A stretch of 64,000 bases of DNA. It comes from Dermatophilaceae bacterium Soc4.6. Its GTDB lineage: Bacteria > Actinomycetota > Actinomycetes > Actinomycetales > Dermatophilaceae. Each line of letters begins with the position of its first letter. The stretch's first letter is position 1. The notes beneath the pieces are model-generated. The model did not search any database. It was not told the origin of the DNA and saw nothing but the letters and a program-made list of their open reading frames with translations. Location of the stretch: positions 1,426,001-1,490,000 of the forward strand of contig JAZGVH010000002.1 of assembly GCA_039889245.1 (NCBI GenBank), in the 5' to 3' direction. A program made the translations under genes and the position numbers. Positions 53,063-62,538 of the stretch are shown here, piece after piece.

Positions 53063-54343
53063 TCAGGGGGTCCGCAGGACCTTGCCCGAGTGGGGCGGGA
53101 GGGTCACGCTGGTGACCGTGGCGCCGTCGAGGGTGAGCAGGGGCCGACCCAGCGACTGCACGACGGTCGTCGTCCCCGGGTTGACCAGCACCCGGCCACC
53201 GACGAAGCTGCGCTGGTAGAGACCCCTCGGGTTGACGAAGTCCGACCCTCGGGGGCCACCGAGCGCGGCCGCCTCGGCCCACCACGGGTGACGAGCCATG
53301 ACGTCGCCGAGCTCCTCGTAGAGGAAGACCCACCGGGTGCGCCCTCCGGCCGCGAGCAGGTAGGTGCTGAGCGAGAACTCGTGCACCTGGTCCTTCTGCC
53401 CGGGGGTGGCGTCCGTCCAGGCCTTCGTGGTGAGGAGCAGCTGAAGCCCTCTCGCCTCGGCGTCCTTGACCATGGCGACGTTGGCCTGCCACGTCGACAG
53501 GTCGGGCACCACGTCGATCGGGGCTCGGCCCGGGCGCAGGAAGCCCTCGGCGATCACGCTCCGGGCCGGCGTCAGCAGCTGCCGGGTGCCGTCGGTGCCA
53601 CCGGTGGCGCTGGTGCCGAAGTAGCGCAGGCCGTCGCTGACGCCGTTGCCGTAGACCAGCTTCGGGGCCACGGCGGCCGCCATCACGTCGGCCAGGTGCG
53701 TGGTCGACGCCATCCAGTCGGTGGCGGTCCAGGGCCGCCCGGTGCGGGCGTCGACGGGCTCGCGGTCGACCTGGCCGGTCGCCCCGAAAGGGGCGGTGAC
53801 GGGGGCGGGCCCCATGATGTCGAGGAGGCAGCCGTCGTAGCCCGAGGTGTCCAGGTTGCTGCGGCACTCGAGGACCCGGTTGTGGATCCACCCCTGCTTG
53901 CGCACGTCCATCATGTAGTTGGCGTACTTCGAGCGCACCTGCACGCCGGCCGAGTCCCTGACGTACCAGTCGGTGGGGTAGGCGGCGCCCTCGGTGGGCC
54001 GGGCCATCGTCGCGTTCGTGTAGGCCATGACCACGAGCGAGGGGTTCGCGGCCTTCATGGCCGGCAGGTAGGCGTCGTAGATGCCGGGCTTGGCCGCGAT
54101 GACGCCGAACTCGGTCGCGTCGGCGACGGCCTGGGCCGAGGTGACCGGCCCCGTGCGCGACATGTACTGCGGTCCGTAGGTGTGGAAGACGGACGGGGCG
54201 GGGACCGCCTCCGATCGGCTCGACGCGCTCGGCGGCGCCGTGAGCGCGGGCGCGCTCACGGCCGACCCGACCAGGGCGGGCACCGACACGAGCGCTGTGA
54301 CGAGCGTGGACAGGGCGCGACGACGCGCCGTCAGGGACCCCAT
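53063..54343 (-). CDS. Secreted TIM-barrel glycoside-hydrolase-like protein, paralogue 2
   Basis: A protein of 426 residues homologous over its full length to paralogue 1: PQYMSRTGPVTSAQAVADA, then WIHNRVLECRSNLDTSGYDG then CLLDIMGPAPV, then the same GLYQRSFVGGRVLVNPGTTT and VTLPPHSGKVL ending. The start MGSLTARRRALS has a signal peptide. Gap to paralogue 1 is 100 bases, same strand. Tandem duplication of an exported enzyme is the likely history. A divergent sulfatase follows, so the group may work on a sulfated or amino polysaccharide. Confidence 0.72.
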   Translation of the reverse strand: MGSLTARRRALSTLVTALVSVPALVGSAVSAPALTAPPSASSRSEAVPAPSVFHTYGPQYMSRTGPVTSAQAVADATEFGVIAAKPGIYDAYLPAMKAANPSLVVMAYTNATMARPTEGAAYPTDWYVRDSAGVQVRSKYANYMMDVRKQGWIHNRVLECRSNLDTSGYDGCLLDIMGPAPVTAPFGATGQVDREPVDARTGRPWTATDWMASTTHLADVMAAAVAPKLVYGNGVSDGLRYFGTSATGGTDGTRQLLTPARSVIAEGFLRPGRAPIDVVPDLSTWQANVAMVKDAEARGLQLLLTTKAWTDATPGQKDQVHEFSLSTYLLAAGGRTRWVFLYEELGDVMARHPWWAEAAALGGPRGSDFVNPRGLYQRSFVGGRVLVNPGTTTVVQSLGRPLLTLDGATVTSVTLPPHSGKVLRTP

Positions 54344-54434
54344 ACGCGAACCGTCGCACGGGCGGCCCGGGCGGGCAAGGGACAAAGTGACCTGAGCCTG
54401 TCGGTTGTCGCCCTTCCGTGGCACCATCGGCGAC

Positions 54435-55922
54435 ATGGTCAGGTCAGGGGTCGCCGTCGCCGTCGTCACGCTGCTCGGGGTGGGCGTCGGGCTCGCCTGC
54501 TCGTCCCCCGCCAGCGCCACCGGTGGTGCCGGCACCACCGCGGCGGCCTCGACGCCGCTCGCGCGGGCCGCTCTCCCGACCCACCCCAACGTGGTCTACA
54601 TCGTGACGGACGACCAGACCTACCAGGCGCTCGACGCGGCGATGCCCTACCTCAGCTCGAAGCCCTACGGGCAGTGGGTCCGCTTCGACCAGGCCGTGGC
54701 CAGCGTGGCGAACTGCTGCCCGTCGCGCTCGTCCTTCCTCACCGGCCAGTTCGCCCACCACAACGGCGTCGTCGACAACGGCAACTGCGCTCGCTACCTC
54801 GACGACACGACCCTGCTCCCGGTGTGGATGCACGACGCCGGCTACCAGACCGCGCTCATCGGCAAGTACCTCAACAACTACCCCTGGGACCGCCCCGCCT
54901 CCTACGTGCCCCCGGGCTGGGACCGCTGGTTCGCCTACAACCCCCTCGCGTCGGCGAGTCTCACCAGGCAGGTCCTGATCAACGACCAGGGCACCTCGAC
55001 GACCTTCCCCGCCGACAACAACCACAACGTCACGGACCTCTACGCCGCGCAGGCCGTCGACTTCGCCAGGACAGCCTCGGAGCCGTTCTTCCTCTACGCG
55101 TCCACGTCGGTGCCCCATCGGCCGTTCGACCGTCCGACCCGCTACGTCAACACCTACGCCGACGCGGTCGTGCCGCACCGACCGAGCTTCAACGAGACCG
55201 ACGTGAGCGACAAGCCGCAATGGGTGCAGGACCTCCCGCTGCTGAACCCCCGCGAGCAGGCCCGCCAGGACATCGACCAGCGCAAGGAGTGGGAGTCGAC
55301 CCGCACGGCCGACGACCTGGTCAAGGGCGTCGTCGAGACCCTCAAGACCCGTGGGGTGCTCAACCGGACGGTCATCGTCTTCACCTCCGACCACGGGCTC
55401 TCCTTCGGGGAGCACCGGTGGAAGGAGTCGAAGAACTGCGCCTACGAGGAGTGCATCCACGTGCCCCTGATGGTGCGCTACCCCGGCACGACCGCTGCGG
55501 CGGTCGACGACCACGTGGTCACCAACGTCGACCTGGGCACCACCATCGCCGCCCTCGGCAAGGCGACCCCGACCCGCCCCCAGGACGGCCGCTCGGCGGT
55601 CGGGCTGATGAGCGGCGCCTCCAGCGCCTGGACGGACGAGGCCCTGCTGCAGAAGCCGAGGCCCAGCCCGGGATCGGGCGGAGCCACCGGCGGGGGCGGT
55701 GAGGGCGGCGGGCCCGGTGCGACCAGCACGGGCCACCCCGTGTCGCAGTACTGGGGGCTGCGCACCGACCGCTACACCTATGTCGAGTACCCCACGACCG
55801 GCGAGCGAGAGCTCTACGACCTGCGAGCCGACCCCTACCAGCTCCAGAACGCCTACGGTCAGCCCGGCACCGAGGCGGTCACCGCGGCCCTCAGCACCCG
55901 CCTGCACCAGCTGGAGCAGTAG
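54435..55922 (+). CDS. Secreted sulfatase
   Basis: A protein of 495 residues. A signal peptide precedes TPLARAALPT; VVYIVTDDQTYQALDAAMP starts the fold with the metal-binding DDQ. The formylglycine site is CCPSRSSFLTG near residue 96 (C-x-P-x-R). FTSDHGLSFGEHRW near 320 holds the second metal site. A Gly-rich loop near 415 is an insertion. It should need formylglycine-generating enzyme, not in this window. It sits head to head with paralogue 2, with 91 bases between, so shared control is possible. Confidence 0.9.
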   Translation: MVRSGVAVAVVTLLGVGVGLACSSPASATGGAGTTAAASTPLARAALPTHPNVVYIVTDDQTYQALDAAMPYLSSKPYGQWVRFDQAVASVANCCPSRSSFLTGQFAHHNGVVDNGNCARYLDDTTLLPVWMHDAGYQTALIGKYLNNYPWDRPASYVPPGWDRWFAYNPLASASLTRQVLINDQGTSTTFPADNNHNVTDLYAAQAVDFARTASEPFFLYASTSVPHRPFDRPTRYVNTYADAVVPHRPSFNETDVSDKPQWVQDLPLLNPREQARQDIDQRKEWESTRTADDLVKGVVETLKTRGVLNRTVIVFTSDHGLSFGEHRWKESKNCAYEECIHVPLMVRYPGTTAAAVDDHVVTNVDLGTTIAALGKATPTRPQDGRSAVGLMSGASSAWTDEALLQKPRPSPGSGGATGGGGEGGGPGATSTGHPVSQYWGLRTDRYTYVEYPTTGERELYDLRADPYQLQNAYGQPGTEAVTAALSTRLHQLEQ

Positions 55923-55927
55923 GCCGC

Positions 55928-56332
55928 TCAGCCCGCCAGGAACGACAGGCGCACCTGCCGGTCGGGGTTGTCGACGTTGAGGTCGACCAGGCAGATGCTC
56001 TGCCAGGTGCCCAGGGCCAGCCGACCGCCGAGCACGGGCACCGTCGCGTAGGGCGGCACGAGAGCAGGCAGCACGTGCGATCGCCCGTGGCCGCGCGAGC
56101 CGTGCCGGTGACCCCACCGGTCGTCGGCGGGGAGCAGGTCCCGCAGGGCGGCGAGCAGGTCGTCGTCGCTGCCGGCACCGGTCTCGATGACCGCGACGCC
56201 GGCCGTGGCGTGGGGGACGAAGACGTGCAGCAGGCCGTCTCCCTCGGGCCGCACGAAGGCGGCACACGCCGTGGTCAGGTCGTGGACGACCTCGGTGGCA
56301 CCGGTGTGGACGTCGATCACGCTGCTACGCAC
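55928..56332 (-). CDS. YjbQ-family (UPF0047) protein
   Basis: A protein of 134 residues. The conserved text is LLHVFVPHATAGVAVIETGA, DLLPADDRWGHRHGSRGHGR and SICLVDLNVDNPDRQVRLSF, matching the YjbQ family, some of which make thiamine phosphate in place of ThiE. The His cluster WGHRHGSRGHGR is a likely metal site. GTG at 56332 lies eight bases inside the MMPL gene's 3' end, so it may be read through. Confidence 0.85.
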   Translation of the reverse strand: MRSSVIDVHTGATEVVHDLTTACAAFVRPEGDGLLHVFVPHATAGVAVIETGAGSDDDLLAALRDLLPADDRWGHRHGSRGHGRSHVLPALVPPYATVPVLGGRLALGTWQSICLVDLNVDNPDRQVRLSFLAG

Positions 56333-58604
56333 GGGTGCCCAGCCCTGCCGTCGACGGGTCCCGGTCGACGGCAGCGGACGGGACAGCGTCCTGCCGATCG
56401 TGGGCCAGCGCGGCCCCCTCGACGTCGAGGTCCGGGAGCCACTGCAGCCACGAGGGGAACCACCAGGCCGCCCCACCGAGGATGGCGAGGGCGGCCGGCA
56501 CCAGCACCATGCGCACGACGACCGCATCCACGAGCACCCCGACCGCGAGGGCGAAGGCCAGCGACTTGACCGTCAGGTCGTGACCCGAGGCAAAGCCGCC
56601 GAAGACCGACGACATGATGACGGCGGCCGCGACGACCACCGGCCCCGCGGCCCGGAACCCGTGGCGGACCGCCTCGAGCGGCTCGGCCCCGTGGGCGTGC
56701 GCCTCGTGCATGCGTGACACGAGGAACACCTGGTAGTCCATGGCCAGCCCGAAGAGGATGCCCACGATGATGATGGGCGCGAGGCTGAGCAGCGGGCCGG
56801 TCGACGCCGGCTGCAGCAGCGGGCGCAGCCACCCCCACTGGAAGACCGCGGTGGTCGCTCCGAGGGAGGCCCCGATCGTGAGCAGGAAGCCGAGCACGCC
56901 CGTGACCGGCACGAGCACCGAGCGGAAGACCAGCACGAGCAGCAGCAGCGCGAGACCGACGACGAGCACGAGGTAGACCGGCAGGGCCCGGCGCAGGCTC
57001 TCGGAGACGTCGACGTTGACCGCCGTGGCCCCGCTGACGTAGGCCGTCAGACCGGAGTCGGCCTTGACCTGGTCGCGGATCGCGTGGACGAGGTCCTCGG
57101 TCCGGGTGCTGTCGGGGGGCGAGGTGGGGATCACGGTGAGCAGCGCCGCCGTCCCGGCGGCGTTCGGCGTCGGTGGGGTCACCACGGCCACACCGGGCAG
57201 GCTCTTGACCTGACCTGCGAGGGTGGCCGCAGCGGCCGCGGCGCCCGTCCCGCCCGCTGCTGCGGCTCGGGTGCCAGCCGAGTCGACGAGCACGAGCAGC
57301 GGCCCGTTGACCCCGGGACCGAAGTGCGTGGCGATGATCGCCTCCGCGCGGGCCTGCGTCGACCCGTCGGCAGGGGTCGGCACGAGGGACGTCTTCAGCG
57401 ACAGCACGGGCACCGACATCACGCCGAGGGCGACCAGGCCGAGCAGGAGGGAGGGCCAGCGGTGGCGGGTGACGACGTCGGCCCACCCGAGGATGAAGCC
57501 ACGACCGCGCGGCAGCGTCGGGAGCGCCCCACCCCGGGACCCGGCGGCTGGCGTCGCCTCCACCGCAGAGACGGGCAGGGCCTCCCGCTCGCGTCGGGGC
57601 AGCACCCGCAGGCCCACGTAGCCGAGGGCGGCGGGCACGAGGGTCAGGGCGACGAGGACGGCGACGACCACGGTGCCCGCCGCCGCCAACCCCATCTGGG
57701 TGAGGAAGGGGATGCCCGAAACCGCCAGGCCGGACAGCGCGATGACCACGGTGGCCCCGGCCACGACGACCGCCGAGCCGGCCGTGCCCACGGCGAGCGC
57801 GACCGCCTCCGCGACGGGGCGCCCGGCCCGCAGCTCGGCGCGGTGCCGGGTGACGATGAAGAGGGCGTAGTCGATGCCCACCGCCAGCCCGAGCATCGTC
57901 GCGAGGATGGGGGTCGTCGACTGGAGGTCGGCGAAGCCGGTCGCGATGGTGACACCGAGCGCTCCGACGCCCACACCGACGAGGGCGGTGAGCAGGTTCA
58001 TCCCCGCGGCGACGAGCGCGCCGTAGGTCAGGGCCAGCACGACCAGCGCCGCGACGACACCGACGACCTCGCCGACGCCACCGATGTCGACCGGGGCCCG
58101 GGTCGCCTCGCCGCTCACCTCGACGGAGAGGCCGCCGGTGCGGGCGTCCGCGACCACCGTCGTCAGCGCGTCGCGCTGCTGAGCGGTGATGTCGGGGGCC
58201 TTGGCGGCATACGTGACGGTGAGGTAGGTGGCCTGGCCATCGGGCGAGACCACCGGCCGGGCCGGGTCGAGCGGGTCGGCGACGGCGACCACTCCCGGCA
58301 GGGCCGTCAGCCGCGCGACCAGACCCGCCACCTGCGACGCCGAAGGCGCCGAGGTCACCTGGCTGCCACTGGGTGCGAGGACGGCGACCTGCGCCGAGGC
58401 ACCTCCCGTGGAGCCGAAGCGGCTCTCGATGAGGCTCAGCGCGGTGGTCGACTCCTGCCCGGGGATGCTGAACGTGTTGCTCGTCGGGCCGCCCAACGTG
58501 GCGGCCCCGACACCCGCGCCGACGAGCACCAGGAGCCAGACGACCATGGTGAGGGCGCGGTGGTGGACCGTGGCGAGCCCGAGACGGTGCAGCACTGAGG
58601 ACAT
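56325..58604 (-). CDS. MMPL/RND-type membrane transporter
   Basis: A protein of 759 residues with about twelve hydrophobic segments in two halves, each with a large outer loop. GIDYALFIVTRHRAELRAGR near residue 240 and GLAMDYQVFLVSRMHEAHAH near 615 are the GxxxDY motifs that carry protons. Proteins like this export lipids or drugs. It is the second gene of a likely operon behind a TetR regulator, with 80 bases between, so the exporter is probably induced by a small ligand. Confidence 0.9.
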   Translation of the reverse strand: MSSVLHRLGLATVHHRALTMVVWLLVLVGAGVGAATLGGPTSNTFSIPGQESTTALSLIESRFGSTGGASAQVAVLAPSGSQVTSAPSASQVAGLVARLTALPGVVAVADPLDPARPVVSPDGQATYLTVTYAAKAPDITAQQRDALTTVVADARTGGLSVEVSGEATRAPVDIGGVGEVVGVVAALVVLALTYGALVAAGMNLLTALVGVGVGALGVTIATGFADLQSTTPILATMLGLAVGIDYALFIVTRHRAELRAGRPVAEAVALAVGTAGSAVVVAGATVVIALSGLAVSGIPFLTQMGLAAAGTVVVAVLVALTLVPAALGYVGLRVLPRREREALPVSAVEATPAAGSRGGALPTLPRGRGFILGWADVVTRHRWPSLLLGLVALGVMSVPVLSLKTSLVPTPADGSTQARAEAIIATHFGPGVNGPLLVLVDSAGTRAAAAGGTGAAAAAATLAGQVKSLPGVAVVTPPTPNAAGTAALLTVIPTSPPDSTRTEDLVHAIRDQVKADSGLTAYVSGATAVNVDVSESLRRALPVYLVLVVGLALLLLVLVFRSVLVPVTGVLGFLLTIGASLGATTAVFQWGWLRPLLQPASTGPLLSLAPIIIVGILFGLAMDYQVFLVSRMHEAHAHGAEPLEAVRHGFRAAGPVVVAAAVIMSSVFGGFASGHDLTVKSLAFALAVGVLVDAVVVRMVLVPAALAILGGAAWWFPSWLQWLPDLDVEGAALAHDRQDAVPSAAVDRDPSTAGLGTRA

Positions 58605-58684
58605 GGGACTTCCCTGGGGTCGGAGGGGGGTGTCAGGCCTCGTTGCCTGGCGATGGGGAGAGCGTGGTGCGCGGGCGGTCGCGC

Positions 58685-59287
58685 TCAGGGGTGCCCGAGC
58701 GCGCGCATCGCGGCCTGGACGACGAGCGGCCTGGCCTGTCGGTGCTTCTCGAGCAGGAGCGTCGAGACGGCGAGGACGCCGAGGGCGCCCACGAGAGGGA
58801 CCGCGCGAGCGGGGTCGTGCTCGACCGCGTCGTCGATGTCGAGGGTCACGTCGAGGGTCACGTCGGATGCGTCGGGGCCCGGAGCGGCGCCGAAGGCAGC
58901 GAGGAGCACGCGAGGAGCCTCCTGCAGCAGCGCGGCGTCGGGGTCGTCCTCGGGGAGCGTGAGCAGGCTGAACATCAGGCGGACGAGGCCCGGGCGGCGG
59001 GCGGCGACGTCGAGCACCGCGTCGACCACGGCCCGGTCACGCGCCTGCCCCAACGGGAGGGTCGACGCCGCGTCGAGGACGGTCGCGATCTGGGTGCGGA
59101 AGTCGGTGACAACCACCTCCCACAGGCCCTCCTTGCTCGAGAACCGGTGCAGCAGACCGGTCTTGCTGTAGCCGACCTCGTCGGCGATCACCTGCAGCGA
59201 GGTCTGACGGTATCCGTGGCGCGCGAAGAGCCGGGCAGCGGAGTCGACGATCTCGGCGTCGATCTCCTCACTCGTCATCCGGGGCAC
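58685..59287 (-). CDS. TetR-family repressor
   Basis: A protein of 200 residues. The N-terminal DNA-binding text is IVDSAARLFARHGYRQTSLQ then VIADEVGYSKTGLLHRFSSK, a typical TetR helix-turn-helix. The C-terminal part is a helical ligand-binding domain. Two operator-like 15-base sites lie just upstream, so it likely represses itself and the MMPL exporter behind it. Confidence 0.9.
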   Translation of the reverse strand: MPRMTSEEIDAEIVDSAARLFARHGYRQTSLQVIADEVGYSKTGLLHRFSSKEGLWEVVVTDFRTQIATVLDAASTLPLGQARDRAVVDAVLDVAARRPGLVRLMFSLLTLPEDDPDAALLQEAPRVLLAAFGAAPGPDASDVTLDVTLDIDDAVEHDPARAVPLVGALGVLAVSTLLLEKHRQARPLVVQAAMRALGHP

Positions 59288-59307
59288 GTGACCAGCGTAA
59301 CCCCGAT

Positions 59308-59342
59308 GGACCGGATCGGTCCCTCATGGATCGATCCGGTCC
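59308..59342. promoter_or_regulatory. Two 15-base operators upstream of tetR
   Basis: GGACCG-GAT-CGGTCC at 59308-59322 is a perfect inverted repeat. 59328-59342 reads the same sequence on the other strand with one mismatch. Centres are 20 bases apart, two helical turns. It lies 21 bases upstream of the tetR start. Confidence 0.65.
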
Positions 59343-59349
59343 GGGAACG

Positions 59350-59550
59350 TCAGCCGGCGCGCAGGTGCAGCGCCCGCCGCGGGCAGGTGGCAGCGGCCTC
59401 GCGGGCCCGGTCGAGGTGCTGCGCCCCGACCGGCCCGTGCACCAGCGGGTAGCCCCACTCGTCGAGGGTGATCAGCTCGGGCAGCAGCTCGGCGCACAGT
59501 CCCCGGGCCCGACACTGCGGCCAGTCGACCCGCAGCACCGGGTCGCTCAC
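59350..59550 (-). CDS. Small ferredoxin with three cysteines
   Basis: A protein of 66 residues. CRARGLC near residue 11 and CPRRAL near 57 give a C-x5-C...C-P pattern with Arg where a 4Fe-4S ferredoxin has the middle Cys. That is the pattern of 3Fe-4S ferredoxins in mycobacteria and Streptomyces. It starts with GTG inside the stop of the NuoF-like gene and ends the operon, so it probably takes electrons from that protein. Confidence 0.82.
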   Translation of the reverse strand: MSDPVLRVDWPQCRARGLCAELLPELITLDEWGYPLVHGPVGAQHLDRAREAAATCPRRALHLRAG

Positions 59551-60866
59551 GCGTCCACCAAGTCTGGCTCGTGGTTCGCAACCTCGAGCGTGCACCAGCA
59601 GGAGCCGTCGAGATGGGCCTCCACCGCGTCGGGCAGGCCAGTGAGGAGCGACGCGACCATCCGGGCGGTGCCGTCGGGGTGGGCGCACGCTCCGCGACCG
59701 GTCACCAGACCCGTCAGCTCAGCGATCCGGTGCCTGGTGTCGGTGCCCTGGGCGAGGCGGGCCACCTCGTGGGCGAGGGCGGGAAGCCCGTTGCGGCACG
59801 GGCCGCACCGACCGGCGGACTCACCCGCGAGGTAGTCGGCGACCCGGTGCGTCTGCGCCACCGGGCACCCCCCGGGCCCGAGGGCGACGACCGCCCCCGC
59901 CCCGAGCCCGACCCCGATCCGGCGCAGGTCGGCAGTCGCCCACGTCAGCTCGCGCAGGTGCCGGGGATGGACCCACGAGCCGTGGTAGCCACCCAGCAGC
60001 ACCGGCCCCGCGAGCTCGGCCCCGGTGAGCACCGCCCTGACGGGTGACCCGTGCCGGACCTCGACCACCCGCGCCTGCTGCGGTACCCCGTCGGCGCCCG
60101 GTGGGTGCGAGAGCGTCAGCAAGGTCGTGCCGGGCTCTCCCTCGACGCCGAGGGCGGCATACCGACCGGGGCCGACGCGCAGGAGCGCGGCCAGGTGGGC
60201 GAAGGACTCGGCATTGGACAGCAGCGTCGGCCGACCCCGCAGACCCTCGACGGCCTCGGGAGCCCACGAGGTGACCGGCAGGCCCGGCCGGCCGGACATC
60301 AGCTCGATCACGGCCCGCGACTGGCCCGAGACGTAGCCGGGAGCAGCGACATGGTGCACCCACCGGACACCTCGCTCGTCGCCCCCTCCCCGCTCGTCGA
60401 GGGCCTCGGTCAGAGCCTGGGTCGACAGCGGACGGTCGCTCGAGGTGACGACATGGATCTCGTTGGTCCCCAACGCTCTAGCCGCCGAGATCGCCCCGTC
60501 GAGCACCAGGTGCGGGGCAACCGCCAGCAGCACGGAGTCCTTGGCGCTGGCCGGCTCACCCTCGGCCGCGTTGACCACCACGACGGGTCGTCCGCGGCCC
60601 AGCCGTCTGCGCGCGGCGTGCGCGGTGGCCACCGCCTGCAGCTTGCGGACCAGCGGGAAGCCCGCGCCGCCGCGACCCCGCACGACGCCGTCACGCGCCG
60701 CGGCGACCAGCTGCTCGAGCGTCGCCGTCGGCACGGCACCCCACCGCGCGGTGTGGCTCGTGCGATCCCGCGGGTCGGTGGGCGACGACAGCAGCAGCGG
60801 GCCCGGGAGCACGTCGACGACCTGGATGGGGCGGATGGGCCGGAGATCCTGCATCCAGGCGGTCAT
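59547..60866 (-). CDS. NuoF-like FMN/NADH-binding protein
   Basis: A protein of 439 residues homologous to the complex I NuoF subunit. RGRGGAGFPLVRKLQAV near 70 and VVVNAAEGEPASAKDS near 100 are the FMN- and NADH-binding parts. The C-terminal cluster site reads ESAGRCGPCRNGLPAL with a distant Cys in GACAHPDG, so the first of the four usual Cys (ESCGxCxPC) is Ala. GGGAG is seven bases before ATG. The cluster should be changed or absent. It is coupled to the ferric-reductase-like gene (ATGA) and to the ferredoxin. Confidence 0.85.
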   Translation of the reverse strand: MTAWMQDLRPIRPIQVVDVLPGPLLLSSPTDPRDRTSHTARWGAVPTATLEQLVAAARDGVVRGRGGAGFPLVRKLQAVATAHAARRRLGRGRPVVVVNAAEGEPASAKDSVLLAVAPHLVLDGAISAARALGTNEIHVVTSSDRPLSTQALTEALDERGGGDERGVRWVHHVAAPGYVSGQSRAVIELMSGRPGLPVTSWAPEAVEGLRGRPTLLSNAESFAHLAALLRVGPGRYAALGVEGEPGTTLLTLSHPPGADGVPQQARVVEVRHGSPVRAVLTGAELAGPVLLGGYHGSWVHPRHLRELTWATADLRRIGVGLGAGAVVALGPGGCPVAQTHRVADYLAGESAGRCGPCRNGLPALAHEVARLAQGTDTRHRIAELTGLVTGRGACAHPDGTARMVASLLTGLPDAVEAHLDGSCWCTLEVANHEPDLVDA

Positions 60867-61474
60867 GTGAGCTCTCCCGCTGCTGCGCGCCAGGGGTCCC
60901 CCGCAGGCGCGGATCCACCGCCGACGTGTCGGCGACGAGCCCGGAGGCCGCGACTCACCGCGACGCCCCGGGCGGCCGCGACGAGGCCCACGAGGGCGAG
61001 GCAGGCCAGGTCGGTCACGGCGAGCCACGAGCGCGAGGTGTCGGTGCCGATGCCGATGCCGTGCACGACGCCGAGCAGCCACGCGAGGTAGGCGCTGCGG
61101 TGCACCAGGACCCAGGCCCGGTGCGACACCCACCGCCGCGTCAGCGACGTGGCGACGAGCAGGGCCGACAGGTCGAGCGACAGCGCTCCCAGCCCGAGCC
61201 AGAGCGGCCGGTAGGTACCCCCGAAGGGGACGACGACCTGCCACCACCGGATGTCGACGAACTCGTCGACCACCGCGACGACGGCGTGCGCCAGCAGCAG
61301 CAGGACCGAGAGGGCCGAGAGGGTGCGGTGCAGGCCCTGGGTGACGAAGCGCGGCCACCAGGCGCTCGTCGCCCGACCAGTGGCGAGCACGCCGAGGACG
61401 GTCGTGAGCGTGAAGACGACCAGCAGCACCACGCCGGTGCCCCGGTTGAGGAACCAGAGCAGCGGTGAGGTCAC
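60863..61474 (-). CDS. Ferric-reductase-like cytochrome b membrane protein
   Basis: A protein of 203 residues with six hydrophobic segments. TSPLLWFLNRGTGVVLLVVF is the first; two pairs of His (GLHRTLSALSVLLLLAHAVV and WVLVHRSAYLAWLLGVVHGI) fit heme ligands. There is no FAD/NAD domain, so it is the membrane half only, and the NuoF-like protein may supply electrons. It begins GTGA at the ApbE stop. Electrons probably go to a periplasmic acceptor. Confidence 0.82.
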   Translation of the reverse strand: MTSPLLWFLNRGTGVVLLVVFTLTTVLGVLATGRATSAWWPRFVTQGLHRTLSALSVLLLLAHAVVAVVDEFVDIRWWQVVVPFGGTYRPLWLGLGALSLDLSALLVATSLTRRWVSHRAWVLVHRSAYLAWLLGVVHGIGIGTDTSRSWLAVTDLACLALVGLVAAARGVAVSRGLRARRRHVGGGSAPAGDPWRAAAGELT

Positions 61475-62538
61475 GACGCGATCCCCCGGCCGTGCTCGAC
61501 ACCTGACGCCACCCACGCGGGGGTGCGCGCGACGGAGCCGGACCGGTCGACCAGGCGGGCGGCGACGCCCCGTTCGTCGAGCCACGGGAGGGCGTCGTCG
61601 CCGAGGACGACGGCTGCCGTGCTCGCGGTGTTGGCCGCGGCCGCTGTCTGCCCCAGCGCGGTCACGGTGCGCCAGGGCCCGGACGCCGGGGCGCCGGTGC
61701 GCGGGTCGAGCAGGTGGTGCCACTGCCGACCACCACGCCGCCAGCGCCGGGCCACGGTGCTCGAGGTAGCGAGCCCACCCCCGCGCAGGGTGAGGCGGGT
61801 CTGCACCCCTCCCGGCTCGAGGTCGGCGAGGGTCTCGCCCAGGACGAGGTCGTAGGCGGGCCCGCCCCACTCGTGCGGGGACCCCGCCACGCGCACGTCG
61901 CCCCCGACGCCCACGACGACCGGCACCCCGAACGCCTCCTCGACGGCGACCGCCGCCAGGTCGGCGGCGAACGCCTTGCCGGTGGCGCCGAGGTCGAGCC
62001 AGAGGCCGGCCGGCACCGACACCGTGGTGGCGGTGACCACGATCGCGGCCCAGCCGCCCTGACGCTGCGTCGAGTCGACCGCGGCCGGTTCGACGGGAGC
62101 GGCGACAGTGGCGGCCGGCAGCGTGGCCGGAGACTGGTCGTCGAGGGCCAGGCGCGTGAAGGTGCAGTCGTATCCCCCGGCGACCAGCAGCGCCCCGAGG
62201 GTCGGGTCGACCAGCCCGCCCGTCTCGTCCGCCGCCTCGAGGGCGACACGGACCGCCGCGAGGAGCACCGGGGACACCGCCACCGGGGTGCCCGCCGGCT
62301 CGAGGCGGTTGACCCAGGTGAGGTCGCTGTCCTCCCGGAAGCGGCTGCACGCGTGGTCGACCTCGTCGAGCACGTCGGCCACCAGTGCCGCCACCGGCGA
62401 GAGCGCGTCCGGGGTCGTGCGCACGTCGACGTAGGTGCCCAGCGCCCGCCAGGTGGCCGACCCGTGGGCGCGGTCGAGGACCGGCGCGCTCGCCGCCTCG
62501 GCGGTCGCCGGATGGGCGAGCGCGCGCGTGGGGCTCAT
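61471..62538 (-). CDS. apbE: FAD:protein FMN transferase (ApbE)
   Basis: A protein of 355 residues. CSRFREDSDLTWVN is the FAD-binding start, GLWLDLGATGKAFAADLAA is the core, and HHLLDPRTGAPASGPW near the end holds the metal-binding part. The enzyme puts FMN on Thr or Ser of an exported protein. No gene with an FMN-binding domain lies in this operon, so the substrate is elsewhere or unusual. Its ATG overlaps the stop of the polyproline gene. Confidence 0.9.
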   Translation of the reverse strand: MSPTRALAHPATAEAASAPVLDRAHGSATWRALGTYVDVRTTPDALSPVAALVADVLDEVDHACSRFREDSDLTWVNRLEPAGTPVAVSPVLLAAVRVALEAADETGGLVDPTLGALLVAGGYDCTFTRLALDDQSPATLPAATVAAPVEPAAVDSTQRQGGWAAIVVTATTVSVPAGLWLDLGATGKAFAADLAAVAVEEAFGVPVVVGVGGDVRVAGSPHEWGGPAYDLVLGETLADLEPGGVQTRLTLRGGGLATSSTVARRWRRGGRQWHHLLDPRTGAPASGPWRTVTALGQTAAAANTASTAAVVLGDDALPWLDERGVAARLVDRSGSVARTPAWVASGVEHGRGIAS

